This document shows positions 1 through 13,965 of a DNA stretch of 64,000 nucleotides, one piece after another. Below the pieces are notes generated by a model. The model was given only the letters and a program-made list of their open reading frames with translations, did not search any database and was not told the DNA's origin. Made by a program: the position numbers and the translations under genes. Source of the stretch: Amoebidium appalachense (Eukaryota > Ichthyosporea); the NCBI GenBank assembly GCA_963693365.1, contig CAVNZM010000003.1, positions 5,208,001 through 5,272,000 on the forward strand, in the 5' to 3' direction. Positions within the stretch are counted from its first letter, which is position 1. Each line of letters begins with the position of its first letter.

Positions 1-1094
1 GTACCGGCTTGGCGGAAGAAGTCCTTAAGGTCTTGCCAGGACACCGAGAAGTTCAGCTGCAGAGAGAGGAAGGTTGTGTGTGTGCGTGTGTCGGGTGGGG
101 TGGGGTGGGGGTCGAGTGGGATGTGTGTGTGTGCGTGTGTGTGTGTGTGGGGAGAGGGGGGGAGGGGGGGGGGGGGGGGGGGGGGGGGTTAGTTCGCCAC
201 CATTCCAATTTGCTCCCCCCCCCCCCCACACACACACTCACACCACACATACCACGCACGCACACGCGCACGCACGCACACACACACACATTGTACGCGC
301 ATACACACCGCCATAGGTTTCCGGGCAATGCTTGCATGATTCCACTCTCAGGCTCTAATGATGTTACACAAAATCAATTAAGACACCAACCACCAAACAG
401 TTAAAGGGGGTTTCTTTCGGGCCAATTTATAGGCCCTTTCTGACCAGTCAAAAACAGATGTTCGATGCGCATCTCGCCAATCATAGGGTCTGACCTGACC
501 CGGAATCCTAAAAGAAACCCCCCTTTAACAGACAAATGGTTGGCCGTGGGAGCGGGTGGGCTTGGGGGTGTTTGTGTGGGAAGTGGGAAGAGCTTTTGAA
601 AGTCATGCAAAACACGCAACCAAAACGTGCAGGCAGAAGAAACTTAACCAGAGCCCATCATCAGGACGTTCCCACCGCGGGCAGGGAGGGGCTTGGATGA
701 ATTACAGAACACGAAATACATCATGGTGCACGTATAGCAAAGGACATAAGTAGAGCCCATCCCCAGGGGGGTTTAGGAAGTGCTACGGAGAGTGCAAACG
801 GGTAACACAGCCCCCATTTCGCAAAGCACACAATGTATGCGTCATAGAGGGAGGCCAAATGGGGGGGAAGGGGAGCCGAGGGCGGGCGGGCGGGCGGGGG
901 GGGCAGGGGGGGGTATGCATTGGAGGTTTTGGGATTATGTAGGTGGAGACATCAAAAGACAAAACACCAACGTCACAACACAAACGAAACTGTGTGTGTG
1001 CATGTGTGTGCATGTGTGTGTGTGTGTGTTCGTGTGTGCGCATGTGTGTGAGTGTGTTGGGGGGGGGGGTGTCCAATTATTTCCAACGTAGGCC

Positions 1095-1160
<66 letters not shown>

Positions 1161-1450
1161 TGTGTGTGTGTGCGTGTGTGTGCAGCTGGGGGGGGGGGGG
1201 GGGGGAAGGGGGGGGTGTCCAAATACATTTCCCACGTAGACCTGGCATAGGGGGTCCACGTCAGACCCCCGAGGCAGCAGACTCATGCGGCCCACATCCC
1301 TGGCCCCAATATCACGTGACCCGTACCCACCACTATACGGGGGGGGACTGCGACGGCGGAGGGGTCCTTGGCGTGAGGGAAAAATGTTGCCTTTTTCGGC
1401 TTCGCGGTCCTGTTGGATATAGGGAAATTTGCGTGTGTGGGTGAGAGGGG

Positions 1451-1483
<33 letters not shown>

Positions 1484-1896
1484 CTTATTTGACAGTACAC
1501 GGTGATGAGTGGCGGTTGTCGATGCACAACGAATACCCGGGATTCGAGGCTAAGAGACAAAAAAAAAAAAAAAAAAAAAAAAAAAAGGTATATCTCCACA
1601 TATGATTTACATCTTGTAACGTCGTTTTTTACACGTTGTGCCGACACCTCATCACAGCTCACATGCATAACGTTGATAAACAGCACATTCCCCCCCATTC
1701 GAGACTATGAGACTCGCAACTTTCACCCTACCCACAATCTACCGACACCCGGTCAACAAAAAAACCGTTTTCAAAAATATTGAAATCCCATTGGCACCCA
1801 AGTCAACCCCATATCCAACCTTGAACCCATCACCTTGGCCTCGAGGGAAACCGGGGGAACCTTGCCGTGTGCATATGTGCGCGTGCGCGTACGCGC

Positions 1897-1943
<47 letters not shown>

Positions 1944-2215
1944 GGGGGGGGGACAGAGAGAGAGTGTGTGTGAGTGAGAGAGGGAGACATACCTCGCGAA
2001 TGAAGATTTTTCTTCCGGCCAGTTCGACGTTTGTCAGCTGCTCCATGGCCCTCTTGGCTCCCTCCTCCGTCTCGAACTCAACAAGACTAAAATAAAAATC
2101 AAAACAAAAAAAAAAACCGTCAGAGGGAAAAAAAAAAGCAGGAAGGGAGACTGAAGGGGTCTATCCATCGGGGAGGGATTCCAAAGAAAAGAATGGACAA
2201 AGGCTTAGGGGGATG

Positions 2216-2258
<43 letters not shown>

Positions 2259-2901
2259 GGAGTTAGAGTACGAAACACATCATCCATAAGGGACAAGTAA
2301 AGGCAGGGTGGAAAGCAACGGGCAGGGTGGAAAGCAACGTAGAGGGCATACATAAATCCAATCCAATCCTCAGTGGAGACCGCCCGGGGGAGGGCGAGGA
2401 GGGGAGGGTGGGTTGGGGGGGGGGGGGGGGGGGGGGGGTAGAACCCTGTATACAGCAAGAAGTGCAAATTTACAATGAAGACTTCATGCAAACATGCAAC
2501 GCCTAGCACACACACATACACACACACACAACAGACGGGCGGGCCCGCGGAGGGTTGGGGGGGGGGGGAGGGACAACATACGCGCAACCCTTTGAGCGGC
2601 CGTCGGGGTAGGTAAGCATCTCAACCTGTTTGACAGGCCCCGCTGTAGCGCGGTAAGAAAAAACATCAGCATGCATGAAAGACAAACACAGGCAGGAATG
2701 AAAGGGAAACACAGGCAGGAATGAAAGGGAAACACAGGCATGTGGTTGTGTGTTCTGTTTGCAAGAAAGCATGTGTGATAGAGAATGAATCTGTTCTCTT
2801 ATCACGTATGCACACACATCCATTCGCACCCACACACGCGCACACGCGCACACGTACACACGCACACGCACACGCGCGCACACACACACACACACACGCA
2901 C

Positions 2902-2959
<58 letters not shown>

Positions 2960-3962
2960 CTCCCGTGCAAGCACCAGTGACCCATTACACAGCAATGCAA
3001 CTTTGGTTCGTGGTACGAAAAGATTCTGCGGATATATATCTTAAAGCTTGAACGGAACGAAAATGGCCACCCATTTCAAACAGTATGAAGTGCCTACATG
3101 GTATATCCTTTAGCATTCAATACAAACTGCAGATTCACAGCGGGTGATGCAATACTGATAAACAAAACAGAACACAGACACGTACAGTATGCAATACAAG
3201 TAGTTCCCATCCTCATAAAGGTGTGCTAAGCTTGGCGCGGGGGGGGGGGGGGGGGGGGGAGGGGGGGAGGGGGGGCGCAGGGAGGGAGAGAAAAAGAGAG
3301 AAAAAGGGGGGGGGGGGGGGGGGGGGGGGGGGGTGATGTATGTGTTAGAGGGTTGGAAATATGGAGGAACAACAAAGAGCAACAAAAAAAAGTCACAAAA
3401 GTGGGAAACTCAAAATCAAAAATTTAAGCGTGCAGGCAGAAGACACTTGAACAGAGCCCATCATCAGGGGGAAGGGGGGGGGGGGAAGCAACAGGGGAAT
3501 GCATGGAAAGGGAAAGGGACTTTTGGGGCAGTTACCTTTCTTCATGACATCTTTGAGATCCTGCAAATACAAATGCAGTTAATGAAACAATAATCAGACA
3601 TGCCGTTTCCTACAAAACACAGTAACCCTATACAAAGGAGCTTCCACCCCCTACTCTCTCTCCTTTCTCTCTCTCTTCCCCCCCCCCCCCCTCTCCCCCC
3701 GGCGGCCCCTCCCTCCACCATCACCATATATATCTGCCTTACTCACCAGCCCCTTCCACCCAACAGCACAGGCACACAGATCAAACAACTGCACACATGT
3801 ACAAAACTAAAGGCGAGAACACACACACACACACACACACACGGGCCTACAATACTCTCCCTCCTCACATCCCCCTCCCCTAGGTCCACACATCTTTCTC
3901 CCACCCACACAAACTTGCACCACCCACACAAACTCAGAAACGTGTATGCATCTGCAAGCACA

Positions 3963-4008
<46 letters not shown>

Positions 4009-5411
4009 AACACACACACACACACACACAGAGGAAAATGCACAGATGTGCACACACGACACGCACACACACAAACCATCATTTCATACCTACATGTGCA
4101 CACCCACTAACAAGCCCCCCCCCCCCTCCCTTCCCCTCCCCCACCCGCGGGGCCGCGCCTGCCACCCTCCCCCCTTTCCGTTCTAACGTTGTCTTTTACT
4201 AAAAAAAGCTCTCTCTCTCTTCCCCACCCCCCTTCCTTCCCCCACCTCCAACTTGTCCAAAACAATGCCTTCGCTTCTCCAGCACATCCGTTTTAACCTC
4301 AGTGCCGTTCCATAAAACCAAAGACACCCACACCCACACACCCACACACGCACCCACCCACCCACCCACCCACACACAGAAAAACGGGGCCAAAACTGGA
4401 ACACGCACCTGCCAAGCGACCGAGAAATGCACGTTGCCGACAAAGATACGGCAGCCGGCATTAGGAAGAGGTGCCCGATTGGGAGATTTTGAGCGAGAGC
4501 GCGAACGTGTGCGAGACCGTGAGCGACCTCTCCTTTCACGTTCCCCTCCTCCGCGTTCAAAGTCCATACGATCGCGTGTTCGGTCACGCTCCCGATCTGA
4601 AAATTGGAAACGGCGAGTCCCACCATTACCAGAACATCCCTGCCTTCCATTGCAACTTTGCATTCCCTCACACAGCTCTCACTTCCCGACCCAAACCCAC
4701 AACACATAGCTCGTACCCAATCCCACATGTCCCCCATTCCATTTCACACTTCTTACCCGGATCCCACCCATCATGCCCTCCTTGCCACAGCCCCCATCCA
4801 CCCCAACTCATCCCCTCATCCCCTACTCCTCCAAAGAACATCACCAAAATTCCGCTCTGTTTGCCCTGCTTCGACTGTACCAACATCAGGTCCGAGTCCA
4901 AATTTCTCTGAACAATCCACAAAAATGTGTAGTCGTTTGATGAGGGTCTCTCGTGTATGTTCCACGAGCCGCCACTTCCCAAAAATAGAAAGTACACACA
5001 ACCTTGTCTGCACTTCCGACCCCGCTCCCGCCAACCCCTCATCCTTCCAAACTAACACAGAGACTTAACAATCCCTCCTCCCACGTTCCTCTTCCATCCA
5101 ATGTTGCCACCTTACTTCCCAACCAGAAACTCGGGCTTATGTCCAAGCATCCGATGCTAGATCAACCAACTCCAAACCAGCTCCCTAATATTACCGTCCA
5201 CATAATCCTTTCTATTAATCCACCACTTCCACCCAACAAAGTCAATAATATGGTTTCCATATTGCTTCCAAGACTGCGGTACCTCCTTTGGGTCTGTCTC
5301 AAATCCTATCCCACCAAAAACATTCCTTGTATCCGACCTTCTAACCAGCCACGCTGACCCACCTTTATCCTGTCCACCCTTGTTCAAGACAACCACATCG
5401 TCAAGAGACAT
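1..5411 (-). CDS. RS-rich RNA-binding protein with RRM domains, Gbp2/hnRNP-M-like (3' end beyond window)
   Basis: A spliced gene read right to left. Exons that join in phase: 5411-5363, 4596-4409, 3560-3536, 2642-2582, 2086-1993, 1409-1227, and 56 to beyond base 1. It starts [14 protein letters not shown], then has an Arg-Asp-Glu stretch and an RS segment ([16 protein letters not shown]). A complete RRM follows: RNP2 RIFVGN, then [19 protein letters not shown]1-like GRSKGCALVEF, and the closing [11 protein letters not shown] second RRM begins [24 protein letters not shown] and is cut by the window edge. The WQDLKD helix is typical of Gbp2/Hrb1, Npl3 and hnRNP-M/MYEF2 RRMs, which bind nuclear mRNA in splicing and export; that role is inferred from the family. 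The start is chosen because its 49-nt exon leaves phase 1, which exon 2 needs. A further short exon in the first intron cannot be excluded. Confidence 0.85.
401..528. repeat. 128-bp inverted-repeat element, MITE-like, with TTAA ends
   Basis: The ends are inverted copies: TTAAAGGGGGTTTCTTT at 401-417 and AAAGAAACCCCCCTTTAA at 511-528, differing by one base in the G run. The interior is unique sequence with no ORF of interest. TTAA at both ends could be a piggyBac-type target duplication. Alternatively, CAG on both sides could be a 3-bp duplication. It lies in the last visible intron of the RRM gene (bases 57-1226). Confidence 0.5.
626..666 (-). repeat. Partial copy of dispersed repeat A
   Basis: Shares the segment ending CAGAGCCCATCATCAGG with the longer copies at 3333-3471 and 16311-16451. 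A related, shorter match lies at about 726-770. Confidence 0.5.
3333..3471 (-). repeat. Dispersed repeat A, copy 1 (about 139 bp)
   Basis: About 139 bp that recur at 16311-16451 with scattered substitutions and small indels. Both copies start GTGATGTATG directly after a G run and end CAGAGCCCATCATCAGGGG before another G run. No ORF and no clear terminal repeats. This copy is intronic in the RRM gene. Confidence 0.75.
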
Positions 5412-8400
5412 GTCTAGTTTATCTTCCGTCGAGAAGTTGGTTCCCCTGCGTGACGCCGTACCTTTCTCTGCTGCAAAAGGGAAGAGGAAAGAAAAAATGA
5501 GAAAAACCCGATCAGTGACACATTTCGTCGTCCCATGGCAGAGGAGAAGGGGGAGGGGGGGGGGGGGGGGGGGGAGAGGGGAGTAGAGAATAGGGAGCTA
5601 CTATTAAAAGAAAGCCCCAAAGGGCCCGGCGGTAGGTGGGTGGGTTGGAGGGGGCGGGGGGGGGGGGGGGGGAGGGGAAAGGGGGGGGAGGGGGGGGGGG
5701 GGGGGGGAGGGGGGGGGGAGGGGGGGTTGATTCAGAGGATGCCCAACATAACAGCTTACCCATGGCGAATGCCCGCAACGGCTGTTTGAAGAAAACGGTT
5801 TCGCTCCGCCAACAATAGTACTTTCACACGTTTACTAAACAATTGCTTCTGCAAAGTGGCCCCCTTACGTTACTTACAGAAACTATACAGTGAACTTCGT
5901 TTCTTTTGTTTGTTGAAGTTGGATGATGCACATGCAAAGCTGAGCCGAATTCACAGGAATTGGCGCGAAAACGTAAATGGTGGGCCAAGTTGCTAAGCGC
6001 TATTTATGGTACAAATGCCTATTCTTGTCAATTCTAATCCAAGGTACGTATACAGATGTGTATATTGTTTCAATATATATGCGTTTGTAAACTAAAACAA
6101 GGTGTGAATTACGATATATATATGGTTTATGACAATGCAATACAAAAAATGTTTAAAAAACTAACAATAATAATAAAAAGGCAAGCCCACCAGCGCTGCA
6201 TGCGCATTGCATATGCTTCATCAATCGAACGAATCTCCAGATCTTTTGGAATGTCTGGGATCTAGTTTTGACCAATAAAGATGACAACAAAAAGCGTGCA
6301 AAAATACCTATAGATGCGTGCAATCAGAGGAATATTATTGGCTCAAAATCCCAAATTCGCTACCCATAAGATTTACACTCCTTGGATCTACGTTAGTTCC
6401 ACCAATCGATACTTCCCGGGTAGTCGGGTACACACCAATCAACTTGACGGATCTAAGGACTGTAACAAGTGTTCAGCTGTGACACAACACGCGTGAGGCC
6501 GTAACGAGTAAAGTTCTTTTTTTTTTTTTTTTACCTTTTATTTTATTAGGTGCAATAGGAGTGCTTCTCCGAGCAGAGCAGGGGGTATGGCAGGCATGTG
6601 TAAAATAAACAAATTATATACGCAGTTCCATATGGTTATGCCGCGCAGCTGAATAATCAATAATGAGTGATCATGCCATCGTGTCGCCACGCGTGCACTG
6701 AGCCGAAATCGGTGTACACACGTGCACGTACAGTAACACCACTACTGTCCATTGTAAAGCCGAACGATTTCTAACTTTTCGCTATAAACGTGTTGTAATA
6801 TTGGACAACTTTGTTTTTCCAGCAAGTACTCGCGTGTAGCTAGGCACGCCTACACTCACACGTACATGATAATTCTAGAGATATAATTGTTCTCATGAGC
6901 AGCGACTCGGATGTTACGGTAGGCCATACATAGTTATGTGCATGGTATGGCATTGCTCACCAGGGTTGCACCTGCTAGCTAATAAGCAACGCATGTATAC
7001 AGGTTAACGTTTCTGCAAGGCACGTACATGAATGCATAGCTAGTGTGCACGGGCATTTTTGTGACAGATCAAGAACTCCTTCTTTCCTGCCTACAGTACC
7101 AGAGCAACTGGCTCCAGGGACCGTGCACATGGCACAAGCTTACGCGTACTGTATACGTGGTGTGCAGCTCTCTCAAACAGCATTCCACATTTCAGGCCCA
7201 CGCATTACAAGTGTGTGTGCGTGCGCCTCCAGCTGAGACACATGTGCGCGTGCCGTGGTTCTATATGTGTCCTGTACTGCAAAACCGAAAACACCACTGA
7301 AAAAGTCTAAGAAAGCGAGTTTTGGATTGGTGCTTCGATTCGTGCTCGAATCGCCGATAAATCTCTGTCTTCGTATTCGCTAATGTTTTGTAACGTTGAT
7401 GGCATTACCAGCAAATACATGTCCATTTTGATCTATCATAGTGAACAGAAGCTCCATGAAATAGATTACGTAAAAACATGTATATGGCTAGCTATTTTGC
7501 TTTGCCACCATGACGGTTGTGCTTCAAACCGTGACGTGGCATCATGGCATTTGCATCCGGACTCGGCGTCTGGTTTTTTTAAATTGTCCATTGCCTGAGT
7601 ATCAGCACCCCATATGGGCGTTTTAGATCATCCAATCAGCATTCTCCACACAACTTATAAACTCTTTGGGCACATGCCTTTTTCAGTCAGTCCGTGTGTG
7701 AGCGGCAAGATCGAAACCGGGGACCAGTTTTCGGTTTTTGAAAACTGTTCAACTACCGGACTGGCTGGTAATTTTTTTGGCGTAACTGGTTTGCGCAAAC
7801 ACGTCATTAAAATCACGACGTTTATTTTTAGATCCAGGGTTAGACCGACAGGGAACTTCAGGATGTGCGATATGTGTCCTGTACTGCTGTTTTTTTTTTC
7901 GCCCACGGCAATAAAAAGCATGATATTAGGCGAATGGTCTATCCTTAAAACGCACCAGTGCGCTCCCTCCCAATCGTAAACACGCGCTGACCCCCCTTTT
8001 ACCCAATCAGATACCGCCCGCCCCCCTCCCTTGCGGGTGCCATATGTGTCCTGTACTGCCTGTGTAGCATAAGTCGAGGTTACGTTTTTCTCTTGGGTAC
8101 CGGTCGCGTAGGGCGTAACCACGTGTGCGCCATTATTTTGATACAAGAACAAGTATAATAACAAGTAATCATATTTAAGAGTGTTGTGTAATTGTGCATA
8201 AGCCTGTTAACGTTATTATCGATATCCCGCTCTCACATGTTCAACGGCCCGTTTTGGGGTGCCCCATTCGAAGCTAACTTGACTAACTCTTTGCACAATT
8301 ATTGTGTTAGCCTCCAGCTCTCTTGATGCCGTACGTAGCACTTGTGCCGCTGCCACAACTCGACAGGCAGAAACACAAACTTGGCGGCGGGGCACAATGT

Positions 8401-9696
8401 AGAGAGAGCCATACACATAACGTCAACAGTAGTAGAGCTCACAACTTTTAAGTGCAGGACTTTGCCTTAGTTAGCTAGCATTCAGAGAAGCTGTGCGTGC
8501 ATCAAACACAACCTTTATTCAATTTGAACTCTTTGGCATGGAGGGTACCGGTGTGCATAACTACTTCTAGCTCATGTACACCCACATTACCAAACCTAGC
8601 TATTAATAATTAGCTTAGATAATATCGTCAACGTTACAGAATTCACATTCAAGTGCAATTTTCTAGCTTGCCACCTTTGACATGATCACCGACGCGCACC
8701 GAACCTGACTGAGATCACTAAAGTCAGAGTGTTGGTCCGTGCCGGGACGAAAAGGTCTTTGTTCCTGATAGCACATCTGTCGTGACGAGCTCTAAACCAG
8801 CTATCTCTGGAACTTGCCAAAAACAGTTACAAGGTTAGTCTCGTGTACACTAACCCAAGGACCTAGGGCACCGATAGTAAATACGTACTGACACTCACTT
8901 TCATGCCATTTTATTTCAGTTAACAGGTTTAAGTTACTGCACAGTAGGCAGCCTAGCAGAAGTCACACCTTTACATCACTACGGACATTATTCAATGTAG
9001 TTATTAGATAGGTGGTTGCCAACTTGGCCGTTAGGCACTCTGTAGCTGTATTCACATTTTACTCCTCGTTTCATGCACAAACAAATACGCTGTGTTGTGA
9101 GTTAACCCTTGTCAGAAAACGCTTCACACTATACTATCTCTGGAGACGGCACTCCACTTATTAACTAGAAGGGCGGCACCGTAAGCTAGCTATCCTCTAT
9201 CTATCGTGTCACTAAACTAAGGCACATGGGGTTGGCACCCAGACTATTAATAAAGTCTTCACACTATTGAGTCGTCACTCAAACCCTTATTATCCCGCGC
9301 TGTCTCGTGTCTGCAGCAATACACAAGTACGACAGCTAGTGACTGCATCCTAACAATAACGTAGCTAAGGTGATCAAGCTTATCCACAAAGGTGCTGAAT
9401 GCTGCAAGTGTGTGTGACGGCACACACACACTGACCATCACAAGTGTCGTGGGGTGACCTACAAATGCACCCCGACGGTAGTAAATTTTGTTTCATTTTT
9501 TGCGTCCGCAATTTTCGCATCCTGCCGGTACAAACATGTGTCCCACACACACACAACGAATGGAAGTTCCCCACGTGACCAGCTCATTGGAATGTGCTGT
9601 GGAACTCAAACTTGAAAATACTCCAAACTTTCCCGAAGGTCCGGAAATCTACCACGACCTCGAAAATACGCCGAATAAAGCAGCTACATTTCCTGA
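5412..9696. other. Intergenic region, no gene supported
   Basis: This is the 5' flank of the minus-strand RRM gene and holds its untranscribed and untranslated leader. Bases 5545-5730 are G-rich. Bases 5800-9600 are unusually free of microsatellites compared with the rest of the window. No ORF here shows domain-like composition or joins plausibly to a neighbour. Three copies of an 18-nt motif lie at 7263, 7870 and 8042. Confidence 0.6.
7263..8059 (+). repeat. Three spaced copies of an 18-nt motif
   Basis: ATATGTGTCCTGTACTGC occurs at 7263-7280, 7870-7887 and 8042-8059, identical and in the same orientation, in otherwise dissimilar sequence. Confidence 0.8.
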
Positions 9697-10198
9697 AATT
9701 TCAGTCGCCTGTTTAAACTTTCACTGGAAAGACATGGTAGGACCTCCGCACTCTCAGCTAACGGAATTTGTAGTGGAAGAAAACCGGAAAACGAACCGAA
9801 ATCCGAATTCATCCACGAACCTAGGATACACAAACACCGCGTGCTTCTCTTCATTTTTCTCTCCATTGTTTTGACTGTTCCGGCACAAACGTTCACGCTT
9901 ATGTACGGAATTCAGAACCCTGACAAGCACCAAAAATGCCTGCTGGCGGCGAGTTTGGGCGTTTCGGTAATTATGACGGGGTTTCTCGGGCACAGTTTCT
10001 ACGTGTTTTTTAAATATTATCACTGTGCGTCCGTGCGCACATACGGGAGGCCGTTCCTTATCCTTCTGCTCGTTTTGTGCTCAATCGCAAAGGTATGCAT
10101 ATGACCCCCCTTCCCCCACAAAATAATAGAAATGAAAATAAAAATAAAATTAAATAACTGTGATGTTACTTACTTGAATTGCAAGAGTAGATCAACGC

Positions 10199-10234
<36 letters not shown>

Positions 10235-11356
10235 TTTTTTTTCTTTTTTTTTTCCATAACAGATCCCACACGTGTCTACTACTAGGGCAGTCATGGTTGC
10301 CATATCTGTTGGATCCCCCCTCCTCCCCCCCCCCCCCCCCCCCCCCCCCACACACACACACTCCCAACAAACCTCCAAGTTGGGACACACACCCACACAC
10401 CACTACCACCATCCAGCCTAAAAAAAAATAACAATAATGATCAAACCCCCCCCCCCCCCCCTCCCCCCCTTCCCCTATCCCCTCCCCCCCCCCCCCCTCC
10501 CCCCAACACCCACCCACCCACCCACCCACACAGACGCAAACACACACACACACTTCTCAGGTGCCAAATCACTGGAGCATATGAGTATTATAAATCTAAC
10601 CCGATGATTTGGACCCTACATGCCATCGCCGTAACTCCCACGACTCGTTCTTTCAACCTCGTAGAACCCCTTCTCCCCTTTCCCCCTCTCCCCCCCTCCT
10701 CCTCCCCCCCTCTCCCCCACCGGTGCCACTATACACACTCACTGAACCCCCTTCCTCTCCCCTGCTACTCCTCCCCAGTCTCATCTTTTTACCCCCCCCC
10801 CCCCCCCCCCCCCCTCTCCCCACCCTCTCCTCCCCCTCCTCCCAAAGGCCCCTGTCTACCTCGCCTGCTTTCTGCGTGTATAGATGCATGCAATCGGTTA
10901 ACTCGCTCCTTTTAATGCTCACGATCTATTGGCTGCTGCAGATCTTAAACATTTGGACGGTGGTGAGCATATTGGGCTTTACAGCCAACACAACACCGAG
11001 CGGTGTGCTTTCTGCCTTCCCTGATGCCTCTTCCTGTCAGGTGTGTGTGCGTGTGTAGGTGACCATGGAGAAAGAGGCGGGGGGGGGGGGGGGGAGGGGG
11101 GGGGGAGGGGGGGGGGGGGGGGGGGGGGGTGGGGGAAGGAGGGGGGGAGGGGGGGAGAAGGTGGGGAGCAAGGGATGTATGTGCGTGCTTTGGGGGGTGG
11201 GAAGGGGAACCCGGGGGGGGAGGAGGGGGGGAGGGGGGGGCCGGGTTGAGTGTGGGGGTCCGAGAAACCGTGAATGCCTGTGTGTGTGTATGTTTGAGTG
11301 TGCATTCATCACTTATGATGTGTTGTTTCTTTTACGTGCGTGAAATCTGTGCGAGT

Positions 11357-11418
<62 letters not shown>

Positions 11419-11486
11419 GATGAACACATGCGTGTGTGTGGGTTGTGCGGGTATCTCCCTTGTAAAGCAGTGAGGAGACGGAAGGG

Positions 11487-11522
<36 letters not shown>

Positions 11523-11968
11523 GTGGTTGTTGTGTGCGTGCATGCGTCACACGCAATGCATGATTCCGCAATGGGGTGCTATGGATGTGATTGCATGCAT
11601 GACATGAATGTGTGCATAATCAGAAGTTCGGGGATACATAATGAGTATCCTTGAAAGATGCACATGCATGTGCATTTGTGCACAATTATGCCAAGTAATG
11701 CTTGATCATTTGGTTTTTCCCCACCCTCCATCCGGCTTTCCCCTTCTCTCACTGCTTCCTTGAATAGTGTCGAACTAAAACCCTGACCGAATGATTTTCA
11801 AACTTCCCAGCACCCAACGTGCATGCACCACATTCATTTTTGGCCATCCACCCCCCTCCCCCCCCTCCCCCCCTACCCCTCTCTCCCCTCTTCCCCCCCC
11901 TTTCCCCCCCCCCCCCCCCCCCGTTTTCCGCTGATCTGTATGTAGACCTGCTAATCCCCCTCGCCACG

Positions 11969-12009
<41 letters not shown>

Positions 12010-12554
12010 CTCTCCCTCCTCTTTTCCACACACAGGTGATTTGGCCCCGTTTCCTCCTTGCCCCCATCCTTTCCTACGTCGGAACCTTGATTTTCACCTC
12101 TCTCCTTGCTCGTCAGAGAATGCTCTACCTTATATTTACGTGCACATTTGACATGAGGGGAAAATCATGGAGACACATTCTATCCGCCGTTTGCAATCGT
12201 TTTCGTTTTTTTGCTAATTTGCGAGGTGGGGAGGTGCTATGCTCCCCTTCTGGGTCTAATGGGGGTTTTTCGCACCACGGTGTGGGTGATGATTTTCAGT
12301 GGGACCGTTTACTACACGTATCGGACAAGATCGGCCGATCGCATTTTCGTTGATCGGTAGGTTGTTATAGCCCCTGTCACCTCATCCTGCCCCCCTCCCC
12401 TCCCCAGCCCCCCTCCCCGGCCTCTCCCCCTTCTTTCCACTCCTCCCAACCTACCCGTCCACCCAACTGCCTCCGGTTTTTCCTCTGCCTCCCTCCTTCC
12501 CCTCCGTGCACACACTCATATTATTTCTCCCCTCTCTCTCCCTCCCTTCCCCCC

Positions 12555-12605
<51 letters not shown>

Positions 12606-13965
12606 GGTGGGTGCCCAGGTATTGTCTACACTTGCCGGCTGGTTGATAATCGAAATACCCATCCCTGCTATTCTCCAAACCCGCCCGCCGCCCACCCACC
12701 CATCCACTTACCCCACCTACCATCACCTTCAATCCCATTCGTGTAGAACTCCCCGAATCAAAGCCCCCCCCCCCCCCCCCCCCCCCCCACCCATCCCCTC
12801 TGGGTCAACACACACACACACACACTCACACACACACACAACGCGCAACACACACAAAAGCGGCAGACATGCACACCACAGAAAGTGAACCGTAAGCCAC
12901 AAAATTCGACATTATTCAAAGCAATGGTAGTACTTTAACACTTTCCAACAATCCCATTTTTAGTAAATCACACATGTATTACGCCACACATAAAGCAACC
13001 CATTTCCCCCCCCCCTGCCCCCCCCCCTCCCCAACACTACCACCAACGCCACCGCCACCACCCCAACCCCAACCAAAGGTTACTGCTTTAGTTAACGGAC
13101 CCCTCCTTCCCGACCTCCCCCCTCCCCCTCCCCCCCCCCCCCCCTTCCGCCTCCCCCCTGCCCCCCTCCCCTCCCCCTCCTCTTCCCTCCCTCTCCAGCC
13201 CTCCCTCACCTCCACCTCCCAACCCCCCCCCCCACCCCCCCGCAAAAAAAAACCTGAACTAAAAAAAATAAAAACGAAAAACAAAATTCATAAAAAAATT
13301 AATCAGCAAGCCCAATTTGCTGGTGTCCCTCTACCCGATGTTCAGTTACTTCCTCGTCGCCGCCTTTGCACACCTCAAGTTCTGGAGGCCATCTCTCCCC
13401 ACCACCGATCCTCCAATCAAATCGCACGGAATGATGCTCCTTTTGCACGATCTCACCCTGACGGTTACGTTCCAGGCGGGGTTTTCGTTGGTTTTATTGA
13501 ACAGTTTTGCGACTATTCACATGAGGCAGTGTCTGTGGCCGGATGGGGAGTCGTTTTTTATGTCCGTTCGGGACCAATTTTATGCCCGGACTGTGTCTGA
13601 AAATAGATCACACGTTGTGAGATAAAAGTATTTGTAGTGAGAAAAGTTTTATGTAGTGATAAACATTTTGTACGTAGCCTATGATCTTTTTTATTTCCCC
13701 CTCCCCCTCCCCCCCTCCTCCAGTACTATTCCTCTTTGTGTGTTTGCACTTGTGTTGTTCGTCATTGATGTGTACTTTAGACTACGGTAAGGCATAAAGA
13801 ATCTATTATCCCCCCCCCCCAAAAAAATAAAAAATAAAAAATAAATAAAATAAAATAAAATAAAAATAAAACACCTAGTTTCTTTTTAGGTGGTTGTTGA
13901 CTGGCGAATTGAGGAGTTACTTAGATCATACGGGTACGGGTTGTATGTCAAAGTATAGGGTTTAG
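9697..13965 (+). CDS. Multi-pass membrane protein, unrecognised family (gene model partial)
   Basis: Separate blocks encode strongly hydrophobic helices in one orientation. Exon to 10092: open from 9697, with VLLFIFLSIVLTVPA and a following helix with GVSVIMTGFLGHSFYVFF, ending LLLVLCSIAK before GTATGC. Exon 10942-11040, phase 0: ILNIWTVVSILGF. Exon from 12036: VIWPRFLLAPILSYVGTLIF. Probable exon near 12619: VLSTLAGWLIIEIPIPA. Block near 13317-13616: LVSLYPMFSYFLVAAFAH and a further helix. Exon 13724-13786: TIPLCVFALVLFVIDVYF. Last exon from 13890, stop TAG at 13963. About eight membrane spans in all. The start codon, the donors of the third and fifth blocks, and the N-terminus are unresolved; no ATG lies in frame upstream in the first block. 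The topology would suit a receptor or transporter, but I recognise no family. Confidence 0.5.

Noticed and set aside
9-1295. Overlapping ORFs on both strands full of VCVC, THTH, GGGG and PPPP
   Set aside because: They are translations of TG/CA and G/C tracts in all frames. They lack splice consistency or any domain. The same holds for similar ORFs throughout the window.
4816-5058. Possible extra exon of the RRM gene on the minus strand
   Set aside because: Open in two frames but without typical splice sites or RS/RRM-like sequence. The first and second exons already join in phase.
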